Below, piece after piece: positions 21,023 to 34,759 of a stretch of 64,000 nucleotides of DNA. Positions within the stretch are counted from its first letter, which is position 1; each line of letters opens with the position of its first letter. The stretch covers positions 9,546,001-9,610,000 of the forward strand of contig OU612067.1 in NCBI GenBank assembly GCA_914767715.1, in the 5' to 3' direction. The notes below the pieces were generated by a model, which was not told where the DNA came from, ran no database searches, and saw only the letters and a program-made list of their open reading frames with translations. A program made the translations under genes and the position numbers. This stretch comes from Membranipora membranacea. Taxonomy: Eukaryota; Bryozoa; Gymnolaemata; Cheilostomatida; Membraniporidae.

Positions 21023-24000
21023 TTAAATCTCTATTTCATAATATCCCCTATTTGAGTAATTATTATCAGAAAGTTGCCTGAGATAGTAGCCCTGATTATT
21101 GTTGGATCTATTGTGGGACGACTGGTAGCCACCCTCAGTGGAATTGAGATAGGCATAGTTATCACGGCTTTGGTCCAAATCATCATCGACATTAGGGCCT
21201 GTGAAGTAATAACTCGGCTGTAAGGTGAAGTTTCCACTGGTGCTACTGTTTGACATCGTGTAATCTGCAATTGATGAATTAATAAAAATATGTTTTTTAT
21301 AAGTTTTGAACTGATATTTTGGGCTGTTGGCTTAAGGATGTTTGGCAGTTTTACCAAGACTATAAAGAGGTAGCTTTCCAAGGGTAATTTTGGTGCTGGC
21401 TCATTCATTGACCAACATCATTGATGATAATTTATTATTTCCTTTCTGTTTCTTTTTGTTTTGTTTTATAAGTTTTTTTTCTGGCACTGAGTGCAAAACA
21501 TTGACATGACTTTGAATGCCAATAAAAAGTATATATATATTGTAATCCAAACAGAAAAACTAGATTAATCAATTCAGTCCAACCTACAGCCATCTGCATT
21601 GAGCTGTACTAGCACAATCGGCACACAACTTAAATGGTTGGTATAGACAATTCCCATGCACAGCTGAGAAATTGGTCTTGTCCCAACTTATAGATGTTAT
21701 TTAATGAACTGATGACGCTAAATCCGCATGCTACGCTATTCATATACTCATCCTTTACAAATAATAATCATTGACTTACCTCTACTATTGGCTTGCCTGG
21801 CTCTGTAAATATCCCTAACCATAATTTTGGTGGTTGTCTGGCCATGATAATAGTGCTTGTAGTACACACATGACTGCACACAAACTAGAATTATCAAAAT
21901 TAGTACGGTTGCCCCTGCAGCTATCGACACAGCTAGTATTGTTGTACTATCATCGCTTTGGACAGGAGCCACTGGCCCACTATAGATGGTATGGTCACTC
22001 AAATTCACCTGCGGAAAACAATATGACCAGCATTATAACACAGGGACATACAAGTTTTCACGTTTTCTTCTTGATAAATGAAGCGATAACTCCTTGATTC
22101 ACATGTTATAAAGGGCAGAAAGGGGGTGATGATATACACCTCCCACCCTTCCAATTTCGAGACTATGGTTGTCATTTATTTAATATACTTAAAAAAGTTC
22201 AATGAGCATTTTGAGTATAGTTTTATATGCTAGCATGGTCTCCAAGCCGTTTGTGGTACAGTAAAAATTGAGTGGTAACTCAGTTGGACGTAATTCAATT
22301 TAGTAGATAAGTCGGACATATACACTAGTTTCTGTCCGATAATTTCCCTGAATGAATGAATAGTATCAATCTTTATCACTTACAGTAACACGACTATCTG
22401 ATGAAACTTTCCATCCCTCTCCTAGTCTACACTGTATTTCCGCGTCTGATAAAGACACTATATCACAGTGTTTGTTATCAACAGTCACAGTATAGTCATT
22501 TTTATCACAGCACGATGCGAGATAACTTCCCGCTATCACAATCGTTTGATCATTACTATTTATACTAGCTCGAGTAATAGAGGGATCAGGTGATATAATT
22601 AGGTCATCAGATACGTTGAAGTAGTTGTTGACGTTCCGATAATCAATAAATCCATCAAACTTGAGTCCCAAGGCTATACTGAAGTTGGCGTATTGTTTTT
22701 CATTTATGGAGCGACGCTGTCGATTCGTTGAACAGGTGAGATTAGCCAATATATCTGTCAAATTTGGTGTTCTACAAATCATCGTCGTCTGATTGACGTG
22801 GCAGTCCTAAAATATGAAACATTACAGTATATCAATATTATCATAGCTGGCAATCAAAAGTTGTCGGATCAAAACAAACCAGAAAAGCTTGTTTCACAGA
22901 ACGGCAATGAACCGAAAACGCTTCTTAGTATAATTTCTGTGGTGTTCATTTGACAGAAAATAAAAGAAAGTTTGAAACAGCCTTAAAACCACAAAAACTA
23001 GAATTATCAGCCAACATAGGTTGGCTCCGACGAGCTGTTGGGTGGTAGCCAGGGAACTCAGCCAGTAAGAGCCAACGGGTCCTACATATAGACAGTTTTC
23101 TGAGCTCTTATTTATGCCTTAATTCGGAGTTGTCCTCTCTCCAGTTTGGTACTTTTAACCCACGCCGCATAAGCAAAAACCTGCTGAAAGGGGGTTATAT
23201 TGAAAACCGCTAATGTTAGGATAAGAATGATTTTTGATTCAGAGTCTGCACCATTGAAAACCCTGTGATACAGGGTTACCAAATCATTGGAAGCTTGAAT
23301 GTTGATAAATCTTAATTTTAGTGACGAAACTCATGAAAGATTCTGCCAAATTGTCCGCAAAAGAGGCGGAAAATGCTATAATTGACTATCCAAATACTAA
23401 AATTAATTCCCAAACTATGTCCATATGAGTTTTCAATGTTGCAAATTCTGAATCAAAAATAATTTTTATCCTATTATAAGCGGTTTTCAAGATAACCCTC
23501 TTTTCAGCATGTTTTTCCTATGAGGCATGGGTTAAAAGTACCAAACTGGAGAGAGGACAACTCAAAATTGAGGCCTAAATCAGAGCTCAGAAAACTCTCT
23601 ATTGGCTATGAATGATAACCTGCTGAATCTAAGATAAGATAAGATAAGATTAAATTGAAACTTTCGCGGAAACCATGGGGTTTCTAATGGAGTAGTTGTT
23701 AAATGAATAAAAGGAAAAATTTCAAATATGTAGTGTGACACAAACTACAAAGCATATTTGACAGAAGTATACATACAGATTCCACAGGGGGGACAAGCTC
23801 TGCACTATGATGACTGCAGCTGATTAATGTGAGAAGTTTCGGTTCTGAAACAGAATCTAAGTTCTGTCCTTTCACCTCCACTGGTAGACCTCCTCTATAA
23901 GAATAATGTAACATTCGGGTATACTGTAATCGTTATTGAGATAGTTCAGGTGATTAAGCTCATATCCCAGCAATGGGAAATTTCGTTGCGTTGAGGATAT

Positions 24001-27000
24001 TGGTAAATTTACTACTATTGCAATACATTCTTGTAGAAATTGATACTGAAATGCAGAATTTTTAAACGGGCGGAAAAACTCTGCTAAGAATGAAGGATTA
24101 TCTGCAAAAACGCTACCAGCCGATAAGTTTGCATTCCGAGATTAAAAGCTTTAGTTAAAACAATGTGAATGGTCTAATCAAATTGAGGGACATATGGTAG
24201 ACAATGTGAGCCAGAGCCAAAACACTAGCAAAAATATGGTAGAAATACAACATACTTCAAAAATAACCGTTGAACTTTTCTACTCACGTGAGCGTTGAAT
24301 TTCTGAACTGGAATGAATCTATTATTGGATTGTCTCTATACTGGAACTGAATAGACAACTGGGCTGCTATAGCCACAGAAATATTTGTGTGGTTATCTCC
24401 CCTGTCCCACTCTGGAGTAAGCAGCACAAGACGTTCTAAATTCTCCTCAGAATTCCTGTGAGAAGCATGTACATTGCCATTATCTACTGGCAGAAACACT
24501 GGAAGCTCATTACCAATTATAAATTATCAACTGTAGAGGAAGTAATTGTTCGAATTAATGACAGGAGTAGAACGCTTCAATTGTAAACATGGTAATTATA
24601 CAAAATCGTTCATTAGTGAACTGAATCTAAGATTTGAAACTGGGCTCCTCTGCTTTGGACGCTCAGAGATTAGTAACCTCATATCAGTTGTAACTGGTCA
24701 CGGCCATTCAAAGTACACCTGCAAAAACTCAAGCTAACAGATGAAATAGACTGCCCAAAATGTGGTCAATACAAAGACACAGCCTTTCACTTTGTAACCT
24801 CATGCCAATTCTACAGACAGGCGAGGCAGCGAACCTTTGGTCAATACGTCCTAAAGGGGGCAGCTAAGCCAACGTGCATCACAGTTTCAGATTTGCTCCG
24901 ATTCATTCGTATTTCGGGGCGTTTTGAACAACGATCCTAGATTAAACTTTGTTTTAGGGAAGGCTTGAGTTCTATGGGTCCCTGAGGCCTGAACTTAGGT
25001 TGATCCGAGTTACCTCGGTCAGCCCCTTCTCAAAGACAAGAAAAGACAAGAACGCTGCATTTCAGTGAGTATATTTGCTTCGAACAAGTCACAACAAGAA
25101 CCGATAGCTAGAATATTTTCTAGAAAACCAGATCGCTTCTTGGACTATTGGCTAAGATCAAAGTGTCACCGCCAGTGGCTGAGTGGTGCCAGTTCAGTTT
25201 TGGCAGCTCGCTGGACACTCATGTTCAGGAGGTCTTCTATTGCCTCACCTGTAGGATGCATTCTAGTTCTCTAGGATGTATCACATTTTCAATATGAGGA
25301 TTTAGGGTACCTTGCGTCCCTCTCTAGGGGCAGCCCAATCTTATGTTTATTACTAAACAGCAAGAAAACAACACTCACCTTGCAGGTGCTTGAGAAGCCT
25401 GCCGTTGTATCTGGGCACTACCAATAGGATCAGAGAAGATCACATCTGTATACCCTAGTATATAATCTCCTGTTAGAGTGATCTCTGTACCACCGGCGCG
25501 TGGTCCATAAATAGGCTCGATAGTCAACAAACTCGCACTCTGAAATATTACAAACAACATCCCTTATCATTTTAAACATGAGTGAATCAACACCATGAAC
25601 CTTGTGTTTTTGCATAGAATGAATGAGAAACATAATGACAAGAAATAAAGAGAATCATCTTTCTATAGAATTATATCCTTGCTAACTTTTTTTTCTAAAC
25701 AGCCATTTAGTTTAGAATTGTGTGCTTACTCAAACATGATTCAGGCATTCACGGAGGAAAAGTTTGATTTTTGCCTATGTATGAAATAGTGAATTTTTTG
25801 CTAGCTAACATTCACTCAGCCTCTTTACTTTATATTAGCTCCCACAAACATTACGTGACCTCCAAACTAGCTAAACTAAACTCAAGCTAATATTTACTCC
25901 TCGGAGGTACTGAGAGTCCAATCATGATACTTACACATTTAGGGTTGTCTGTGTCTATCTCTGCAGCCTTATCTAATCGTCTACAGTAACAGCGACCTTG
26001 ACTGTCACATCTCTCAGCCTGAGTCTTACATTCTCCATCTATCATCTCACAGGTACCATGTGTATCACACTGACAATCCGCGCAGGTGTCTGCAAGATTA
26101 TCAATATGCTTTGGTTAATTTAGCTTTAGCATGTTGTCTACAATTTATTGCTGCTACATATCCAGTTAATTTTGCTTTATAAGCACATTGTCTTTAACAG
26201 GAATTATACCCAAGATTGATTGGAGAATGATCACAGGTCTGATGACCTTGATGTGTATAATAATCTATTCTCAATAGGAGTTAAGAGTTCATGTTTTAAA
26301 GGTAAGCAACTCCAAAAGAAAAACTCTCAGACAACCGACAACAGAAACCTGCAACCGAGAATACAAGGATAGAGAGGGTTCTGAGGAGCTTATTTTTCAA
26401 TGAAAATTTTGAACGAAACCATCAACAAGAGTTTTTTGACAGAAAAAGTCACATTTATTATATGGAAATCAACTACCAACCTTTAGAATCATCTTCAGTG
26501 CCAGTCTGAAGTGGATGATAGCCTTGAGCACAGGTTTCACAATGATCTCCTCCATGATTCAGGGAACAATCACATTTATGATTATACTCTTTTGTATGAA
26601 CTGTCGCTGAGGGATCAATCTCACAGCTTCCTCCTCCCTCGCAGTAACATCTAAACATGCATGTAATGATATATAAACATCAATTTTTGCTGTTATCAGA
26701 GCAGTTTTCATATATATTTGCAACTTCTAAACAGGCTGTCAAAAAGTCATCAGCTAAAATATACCTGTTAACTTGTATTCATAAAAGACTCCTGTGTTTC
26801 GTGTTACAGAGCTGCTGCTTGCAGTTTCAATCCATACATATAGTGAAGTGAAATTATCTTGGCAATTATTTTGGGGCTCGTCATTGATTTAGCCATAAAC
26901 GGCAGGCTTTTTTTACCTCAGTCTTTCAAGTGGGAACTCAAAACCCTCTGTAAACTGTAAATTGATTCAAAAAATGTTTAAAGAACCTTATCTTGATATA

Positions 27001-30000
27001 AAATCAGTGACTACATACGTGGCTATGACTGAGATATCATTAATGATGTAGAAAGAGTTTATGTCCTCCTGAAATCTGACAAACTCCACAACTAGCCGAT
27101 CAGTCAAAACTTCCTCAGCAAATCCCCAGCTAATTACAGGGGGAGACCCGCTACAAGTAAAGTAAAAGAGCAGTAAGTAACAATGACCCTCTAGAATACA
27201 ATAGAATCACCCTCGTACTGGGCATACATGTGCTCTTTATTGTTGCTTTCAGGTGATTTCAAAACTCCTTCATGATATCTAACGCTGGAGTTGATATCAC
27301 ATATAAAGGTATTTAAAAAATTGCCAACAAGAAAACAAATTACAACTGCGGCACAATCTAATCTTATCAAATATTAAAGCAGACAGGATACATCATATGC
27401 ATGGGTATTAAAATTCTTGCCAAACTGCTGGGAAGCTCCTCGGCATGTATTCTGGTACGGACGAAAATGGAATCAAAGTAAATATCAGGGCCAACACTTA
27501 ATTAGTCAGCAGATAAAGGTACAATAAAGTAAACGGAATGCTAGGTATTATCAATGAACAACTTCTGTGATATGGTTTAATTGATGCTATGTGGTTCACC
27601 TTGTCTGATCGTCCACCTGGTCGGGTAGAAGTTGACTCCAGGAAGCGCAGCTTGAGTTACTAGCAGCACATATTCCAGGTTGTACAGTGCCGATAAGCTG
27701 ATCATTAGTTGAGTATACATTAATCTGCTCAGGTAGAACTGTCAGAGAGAACCCAATCGCTGACACCTACAGAGAAAAGTGAAGAAGTAAAGTTATAGAC
27801 AGAGATCAAACAGACTATCAATCACAAGTTTTGAGCGGATACAATCAGAGAGGGTGGGATATACCCTTACCACCATCCCAGATAGAAAATAAAAGAAAAT
27901 TAATTTTCAGGAGTTATCCTCTAATTTTTCAGTGAGAGATAACTGCCAAGTATGTTTGTAAGAACAAATTGCATCCCTACCTTAATTTTATTTGGAAACT
28001 TGAGTACAGCGCTAATCTTATCCTCACCAGACATAGTAACCCATCTAGTTGAGATGTTCCCATCAAAAGCCTGCTCTATACCGTGGTGATTGTCATTGAT
28101 CCTTTGCACTGCAGCAGTCTCTGTAGACACTAATTTAAAACAAGAATGTAGAGAATAGAATTTTTTTGATCACGGGGGGGGGGTAGCCTTGATTTCAAAT
28201 GATGTTAATAATCATAAAATCACAGGCTAAGGATTTATTCTTACTATGAGATAATATTGAAACTCTGCTCAGCTCACTTTGCTGTAGCAACGCAACACCA
28301 TGGTGGCTGAGTGCAAAACTACAACCGTATACTCACTTGTTGAATCTTTGTAACATTTGCTATCATACACTGCGGAGACATTTCCATATGAAGGCCAGTC
28401 ATTTCTTTCCATAAAAGGATGACTTGTTGACTGACAGACACATGCAGGTGACATTTGAGTAGGGTTAGATAACTGCCGGATCTCACTAAGAAAAGACAAA
28501 GACAAATTATTATTGTGTGAAATTATAAAAAAAAAACAGAATCACTGCTTCGGAGTTCGGTGCAGTGTTGTGAAATGTGATGGAACGGAAACAAAGTGTG
28601 ATCTCGGGTTATGTTTAAAGCGGATTAGAACAAAAAAGCTATTTTCTATGACCTTACTTAAACATGATGATATGCCCTTATTTTTACTCAGTGCGCTATG
28701 ATAGAACAAAAGTGAGGACCTAACATCGCTTGAAGGTTAGATACTCTTGCATCCTCAATGAACTTTCATTTTTTGCTGGAATTAAACATGGTCCTAGATA
28801 ACGAGGATTAAACTCTATAAGCTGGCTGTTATGAAGGCTATTGTGCCAGATCATAGAAAAATAACAACAATAATAATTTTATGAACTTTTTTGCTAGTCA
28901 GTGTGCTTCAGTGCCAGTAAGACTATGCTTACAACAGCAACATGTCCAGGACCCTTGTATTAAAGGAAGGAGTGGGCGGTCTAGGGTTGTGTTTGGAGGA
29001 CTGACCTCTGCTAACAGCGTGGGTATTCGAACATACATTAGTTTGAGAACCTTTAATCCTTGACACTACACAACCCTGCTTCACCACTCAGCCACCTTTC
29101 ATGATGCCTTTTATTTGACCAAGTAATGAGTCATGTGACTAACCTCTCTGATATGATAGCTTGGGGGCTGTTGATCTTATATTCTTTTACACTATGCACA
29201 GTCCCAGCAAACGTTGGTGTAAAGTCAGGGAGATGGGTGTCCAGTAATATCACAAAAGCTATCTTAGAATTAGAGTTTTCTCCCATAAATATGCAGTGTT
29301 CTCGCAATCCGTTCATATAAAAACAAGTTGAGGCTCCGTTTTGGCTGATGTGCTAAAATTGACAAAAGTATTCATGAATTCTCATTTTTCAAAATTGAAA
29401 ATGTACAGTAGCACACAAGGATACAATATGCAAATATGTGGAAGCCGTGCGTATATATTCTATAATTTTTAGTCGGCTGCCAAACCAATATTTTCCTTTG
29501 TCATACCATATTGAAGCAGATCAACGCAGATATACGAATTCTAGGACAAAACCCATGAGAACAGATTTATTTGTCACTTATTTAACGAACAAATTATTCA
29601 ACGTAACCAATTGAGATTAGTGCTTATGATAAAGAATGATGATGAAGAAATTATTTACCAGTAATCAACAGCATGTTAGAGTAATAGGGAAAAGCTAAGA
29701 ATTGGAACTCAAGTACACAATAATATATAATATATAACAATATAATTTATAATTCATAATATAATAATAACAATAAGTATCACTCACTCTCATGGTGAGG
29801 GAGATATTCTTTGCTGACTCTTCAGTAAGGGGAGAGGAAGTTACCTCCACCTGTTCACCTCTCTGTACAGTCAAATTGAGGAAGTACTGCGGCGTATATG
29901 ACTCAGAGTTCCTCCTCACAGTCCAGTGGAATGTCGTACTATCCTTACGTGACCTGTCAGGTAAGGCTTCGATGGAGGGAAAGGTAGTTTCCAATTTTCC

Positions 30001-33000
30001 CTCCAAAATGAGGAACTGGGAGTATGTAGATTCCCTGTAATAGAATATCAAATCAGCGCCATTAATAAAGAATAGCAACAAAATGACTCTTTTATCATGT
30101 TTCATCAGAAGAGAGCAGGTTGTCAGGGCCTAACTTATTTATTGGCTATTGGTGATGTAACGCTGCTCTGGATTTTTAGTAACAAAACATAGAGAACCAA
30201 AACTAAAACCCATGTATTACCCACATACAGACAGTGACAATCGAATTCAAAGCATTATTCATTTACCAGCTCATTAAACTTTCATACAAGGTTAACTCTG
30301 TTGGTAAACTTTGATAAATATGTGACAACACTTAAAACATATCAAATTTGAGGTTTTATGCTCAATTTTAGTAACGTCATCAGGGAAATTTATGGCGTGT
30401 TATTAAAGATTTATCATTTTAAAAAAATATTTATTCGCCCAAGCTAGTTTCAGTTGAGATACAACATAGTTCAAGACAAGGCTATATTATTTGGAATATA
30501 TAATATGCAAAATTAACTGGATAGCAACCTGACACTTGGCTTGAGTTATAAATTTCCGTTTTCAATCTAAACATTGGTTTTGGATTTTAAACTGCTGTGA
30601 CCTATGAGGTCTTTGAGTGTCGATTTACAATTTGTGTCTATTTGTGATTTTAGCCAGGCAAGGTAATGATACATCTGGTTGATGGATACCGCAGCCTTCA
30701 TTGGGTAGTTCAATCATTACAATACAACTGAACTTACCTCATTTGATGTAAATCTAACGATATTACAAAGTTGAATGCAGCGCTGTCGCTGTAGTCTCTG
30801 ATGAATGATATATCTATACATGAAGAATCGGACGGAGGTTGAATGTGTACGGGATAGACTGTGAGTTGTTCCTCTTCTCCAGAGCATCCTAATTAATAGA
30901 CAGAAACAGATTCTATGTGATTGTCTATGTGTCAATCAAATTCTAGGTTAATAGCACTCGTCAGACTCATTTACAAAGCTCCGCGGTTGCAGGAAGGCGG
31001 GGCACACCTGGCGCAAAAAAGCATGTTGGCCATGGGACTGCACAGTTTAAGGAATTTGAAGTGTTGGCAGAGCTCTACACATCATATCCACAGCCACCCG
31101 TTAATGGTGTTCAGGAAAGCCATTGCGATATATGGCTGCGATGGCCTTCCTGAATATTGGCTGTGATCATATCCTCCCTTTTATGTATTTACGCCCCTTA
31201 CCAGCAGTTACTGTTTTCACAGCTGATAGCAACAAACATTGCAAATACATGGCACAAATCTGGCAGAGTATAACGGCGGCGAGCCTAAACTAAAATAGTA
31301 GAGTAGTCTAATTGCTCAAACTCCGCCCAGGTTACTGTTAGTGGATTAAATTATCATCCATTGCCCAACCAACAGCGATCGTGATATAGCACCCTGGCCA
31401 GATGTTGAGCACTCAGAAGACTTATGAAGGCGTTTGACATTCTTACCTCACTCACTCATTGAACTAAGTAAGTTTGCAATGACCAGTTTGGACTGCAGAA
31501 AATACAAGCGCGGATGGCGATTTGTTTACTTGATATAATAGAAATAAGACATGTAATCTTGGACAAGCCGAATTCCTTTTTTGTTTTACTATGTGGCCCT
31601 TTTTCAATACGCAGAGATATCCAATCAGACGAGCAAAGCCCTTCATCAACAGATGAATTAACTTCGACAGCAGAGCTAAAATTCGACGCATGAGAGCTTT
31701 AATCAATGCCTAATCCACGTAAGGCTTATCAGCCTCTTAATCACATGTAATCTTTTAATTACCTTTCTGATTTTCCACACTACACTTCAATATTACAGGT
31801 AAATTTAAATTGATAATCAAGTTCATATCTACTTTACGGCTTTACGCCATCTTCATCACCGGAAGACTCTCCTCAAACCTAAGTCAGACAGAGCTAAAAC
31901 CTTAAACATGCAAATTTATCTGGCAGGAAACACGCACAATGTAATTTTGGGTGGGGAGTTTGACTCAATAATACGGGTTGTGATATAATATGTTGGCGCA
32001 GTGCATGCGTGCCTGTCGTACATCTACATAGCAGTCTTAGTTCAGGCTGAATTATGGTTTCTTAAGAATTTACCATTCTCACCATAACCCAGCCAACCTC
32101 ACACTTTAGCACATAGAAATATGTGGTCAGCATTGGGAGTACTATAATCTTACCATAACAAAAAAAAGGCTAGGAACAACTTCCCTAAGCGTCTACTCTG
32201 TGCATCAGGCGAATATCTGGAACACACTGACGCCTTAATAATGTACCTAGATAGCTTGTGATGTCCGGAAGATGACATTCTTCCTCACCATCAATTTATT
32301 TTAATTGTATTAATAAAATACCTAATCCTGGTTTTATAGACACAAAGGGCCTTGAGTCTCCACAAGACCTATGCAGTCTTCATTAGCTGATGGAAATTTA
32401 CCAAAAAGAACAGAGTGCTGCGGTTTTAATAGGAAAAAATTGATACGCTCTTCCCTCACTGCTCTCACAATGCTGAATATATTATTGATGTTTGATGACC
32501 CAGTTGATAACCTCCTGAGGGTTACCTAACTAGCCTTGTCACATGGCTATTTTTGTTGTTGCCTCCGCATCACAAAGGCTATTACCTTACCTCTTGAGTT
32601 ATAATATGAGACGGGTTGGCCTTCTGGAGTACTATACTGAACTGTAGGACAAGTGTGATTACACAAGACATAGATATCATCTGACCCAAAGTGCTCAGCA
32701 TAAGCCTATAAAAAAAATAAGAAAGTTGTCTCTATGGATTTTTAAGGTTTATTACTGGAACCGCTACAATACCGGGCTGTAGTTTAGACAAAATTGAAGG
32801 GGAGACAAAAATCCGGGCGTGTCCAGAGCATCACAAAGAAGGGTGCTGCAAGCTCCTCCAAAGCAGTTTAAGGTATGTAAACAAGAAATGGAAATTTCAA
32901 AAGAACTGGGTCTGCCATGGATTATTCTATTACAGTGTTTTCGTCCACTTTATTCAGCTTTCTAGGGGAGGCATAAAACAGGTAAGAATGTGGTTTAATT

Positions 33001-34753
33001 GCCTTTCGACATGTAGAATTAGTACTAATTGGTACCTTTACAGCTGGGGGCTTATTATAATCTCAGGATTATCCGACCCTCTTTGTACGTAATGTCATAA
33101 CTATTCCCAAAACTCAACAAACGCCCCATTATAATCCTTCCTCATATTACAACTGACGTAACCCCATTTTGGTTTTCGAGGATGACGAAATCTGTGTACT
33201 TAATGCCGGGACTGTAACTGGTGGTACTTTATCTGTGTTTTTGTGAGCAGCAGGGAGTCTGGGCATATTCAATATTAGTTTAAGTGCTTTAACTCTGCCC
33301 AGGTTGATAGTAGCCACATATTTCATTGTCAATCACTCATCACCATCAGCCAAATCATTAAACAATAGTCAAAGCAGTGAAGGTCAAAGAGACTAAAGAA
33401 GTAGGGGAGTTATCCGCTCTCTAGTATTAAACTCTGCGACGCGATGAGTTTAGTTTTGGATAATAAACTGATTTGGAGTTATAGCACAAGGACTAGCATG
33501 CACATCAACTTCCAACAGATTTTTAAATCGATTTTAACTTGGGCCGGATGATGCGTTCAATATAGATCAAAATTATATCTAGACGGCTGTGGCTGGCTGA
33601 ACACTAGCAACATAAAATATCCAATTTTACCAACTCAACGGGAGGAAGGTCTTTTCCATAGGATTAACTAGTTTACATCCTGTCCCAACTGTGAGCATTT
33701 GTTGGTGGCATTGCATTATATAGAGGAGAGTATGAACACGGAATGCCACAAACAACCACTCAAATCTACTTGAGCAGTGGTACTTAGATTAAATGATATT
33801 TTTAAGCCAAATACTTGATGTCATTTCTTCAGATTCCTCTATCTCTTTTAATTTTTAATCAGGCCAATTAATTCCCAATTCCTTGGCTACAAACGTATGG
33901 CTTCATTCTGCAGTTGACAAGTTGGACTGACAAGTTCTTTGACAAGTCTTCATCTCACAGCAACAAACAATCAGAAAGCATTTAGCAACTTTTAAATGAA
34001 AGACTTCCCAGCTCACAATAATGTTGTAGCAAGTCTAACATACCTCTTTTTTCCCATTCCTTGGTTACAAACAAGTATTGTTAACTGTTTAATTGGCAGT
34101 GAACAAATTATGATGGAGACTTTTGATATCTTTATTCTTGCAGCAAAAACTGATACAGCAAATTTTTACTGAAAACTACCCACAGTACCCAGGTCACAAT
34201 CACAATAGGAGATACTGCATCAAGGCAGGCAGGGTGGCGTAGTGGTTAGGATTCGGGCTTCTCAATCTGAGAGTTGCAGGTTGGAATCCTGGTCACTACC
34301 CATTCTGCTAAAGGAGGTGAGCTCTCCGAACAATAGCCTAGCTTGCCCACTCCTACTTTGTACAGGAGTGCGCTAAATAGATGTGATGATTCTTACGTAA
34401 GCATATTCTCATTTGCCCGAAAACCGCCTTGAATAGCAAATAAAGTTGATATAAAAAATAAAAAAAGAAAAAATAAAAGTCTTACAAACCTCTGGCGCAG
34501 GAGATAGAGTTGATGCTGTCTCATTACTTCCTGTACTATTCCCTGTACCCCCAGATATCCACCATGGTCTGATGTAGTGGTTTCCTTCCTCGCAGAGTAG
34601 AGAGCTTGTCGGAGATCCACTCACACGGACTCCTTTGGAGGCATCAAAGTATTGATCTGGTGATAGTCCGAGCTTAGTCAGAGTTGTAGTGAAGGTCTGA
34701 CTGGTAGCATGTGTGTATATCATAGATAACACTATAAACTTTACCGCTAGCAT
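21023..34753 (-). CDS. Type I membrane receptor: laminin-N-like, laminin EGF, three IPT/TIG domains, TM, tyrosine-rich tail
   Basis: Seventeen minus-strand exons join in frame to 1082 residues: 34753-34490, 32705-32591, 30888-30738, 30034-29788, 29352-29144, 28485-28337, 28129-27981, 27766-27600, 27150-27019, 26650-26481, 26089-25935, 25539-25379, 24455-24288, 23894-23777, 22806-22384, 22008-21780 and 21264-21023. Residues 1-18 are a signal peptide. Residues 19-330 are an unrecognised ectodomain. Residues 330-528 resemble a laminin N-terminal module, ending FYIINDISV directly before Cys. A laminin-type EGF follows (CYCEGGGSC, HGGDHCETC), then a second Cys-rich unit. IPT repeats begin with IEPIYGPRAGGTEITL (about 643), GGLPVEVKGQNL (about 746) and a third domain in the large exon. 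The TM segment is about 949-971. The 110-residue tail holds many tyrosines (NYAYLN, GYYLRQL) and ends YYEIEI, a possible class II PDZ ligand. The IPT region is plexin/MET-like, but there is no Sema domain. The start of exon 24455 was chosen to keep phase. Confidence 0.85.
23084..23610. mobile_element. 530-bp foldback element with arms of about 180 bp
   Basis: About 23084-23265 and 23430-23610 are inverted repeats sharing GAGTTGTCCTCTCTCCAGTT, TTGGTACTTTTAACCCA and GATTCAGA. It lies in an intron of the IPT-receptor gene. No coding frame is present. Confidence 0.8.
23628..23651. repeat. (AAGAT)n short tandem repeat
   Basis: About four and a half units of TAAGA follow the foldback element. Confidence 0.8.
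24546..25045 (+). mobile_element. 3' end of a second, decayed LINE with RNase H and zinc-knuckle region
   Basis: The plus strand encodes TGHGHSKY, typical of the end of the RNase H region in Jockey/R1/I-type elements, then after a frameshift near 24720 LTDEIDCPKCGQYKDTAFHF followed by VTSCQFYRQARQR. The Cys-x2-Cys-x9-His-x4-Cys spacing is the usual terminal zinc motif of these elements. The element lies in an intron of the IPT-receptor gene, opposite to its transcription, and is inactive. Confidence 0.75.
25748..25915. repeat. Dispersed repeat, TATTTACTCCTC family, copy 1
   Basis: The segment ends in AGCTAATATTTACTCCTCGG and starts near CGGAGGAAAAG. Similar sequence with repeated GCTAGCTAA-like blocks occurs near 37500-37645 and 42372-42577. 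The ends are short inverted repeats around GGAGTAA. The boundaries are approximate. Confidence 0.4.
34224..34480 (+). mobile_element. tRNA-derived SINE, plus strand
   Basis: A polymerase III A box TGGCGTAGTGG (34235-34245) is followed 33 bp later by a B box GGTTGGAATCC (34279-34289), in a tRNA-like head. A tRNA-unrelated body follows, with an A-rich tail at about 34437-34478. It lies in the first intron of the IPT-receptor gene, with its tail a few bases downstream of the exon 1 donor. It is not a functional tRNA, because the head cannot fold cleanly. Confidence 0.75.
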
Positions 34754-34759
34754 CTCCAC

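Larger units (their letters stand above)
18060..21036. repeat. Right arm of a large inverted duplication
   Basis: This is the inverted partner of 15482-17400. It is longer because the block at 18640-19430 is an extra direct copy. It contains the intact phosphatase copy C, and its outer end runs into the last exon of the IPT-receptor gene. Confidence 0.8.

Noticed and set aside
24284-24499. Longer version of IPT exon 13 starting upstream at the frame's first Met
   Set aside because: The upstream acceptors give the wrong phase or in-frame stops. The acceptor before 24455 has a good pyrimidine tract and keeps the frame with both neighbours.
34229-34300. Possible tRNA gene
   Set aside because: The A and B boxes are good, but the stem pairing is poor and an A-tailed body follows, which indicates a SINE.
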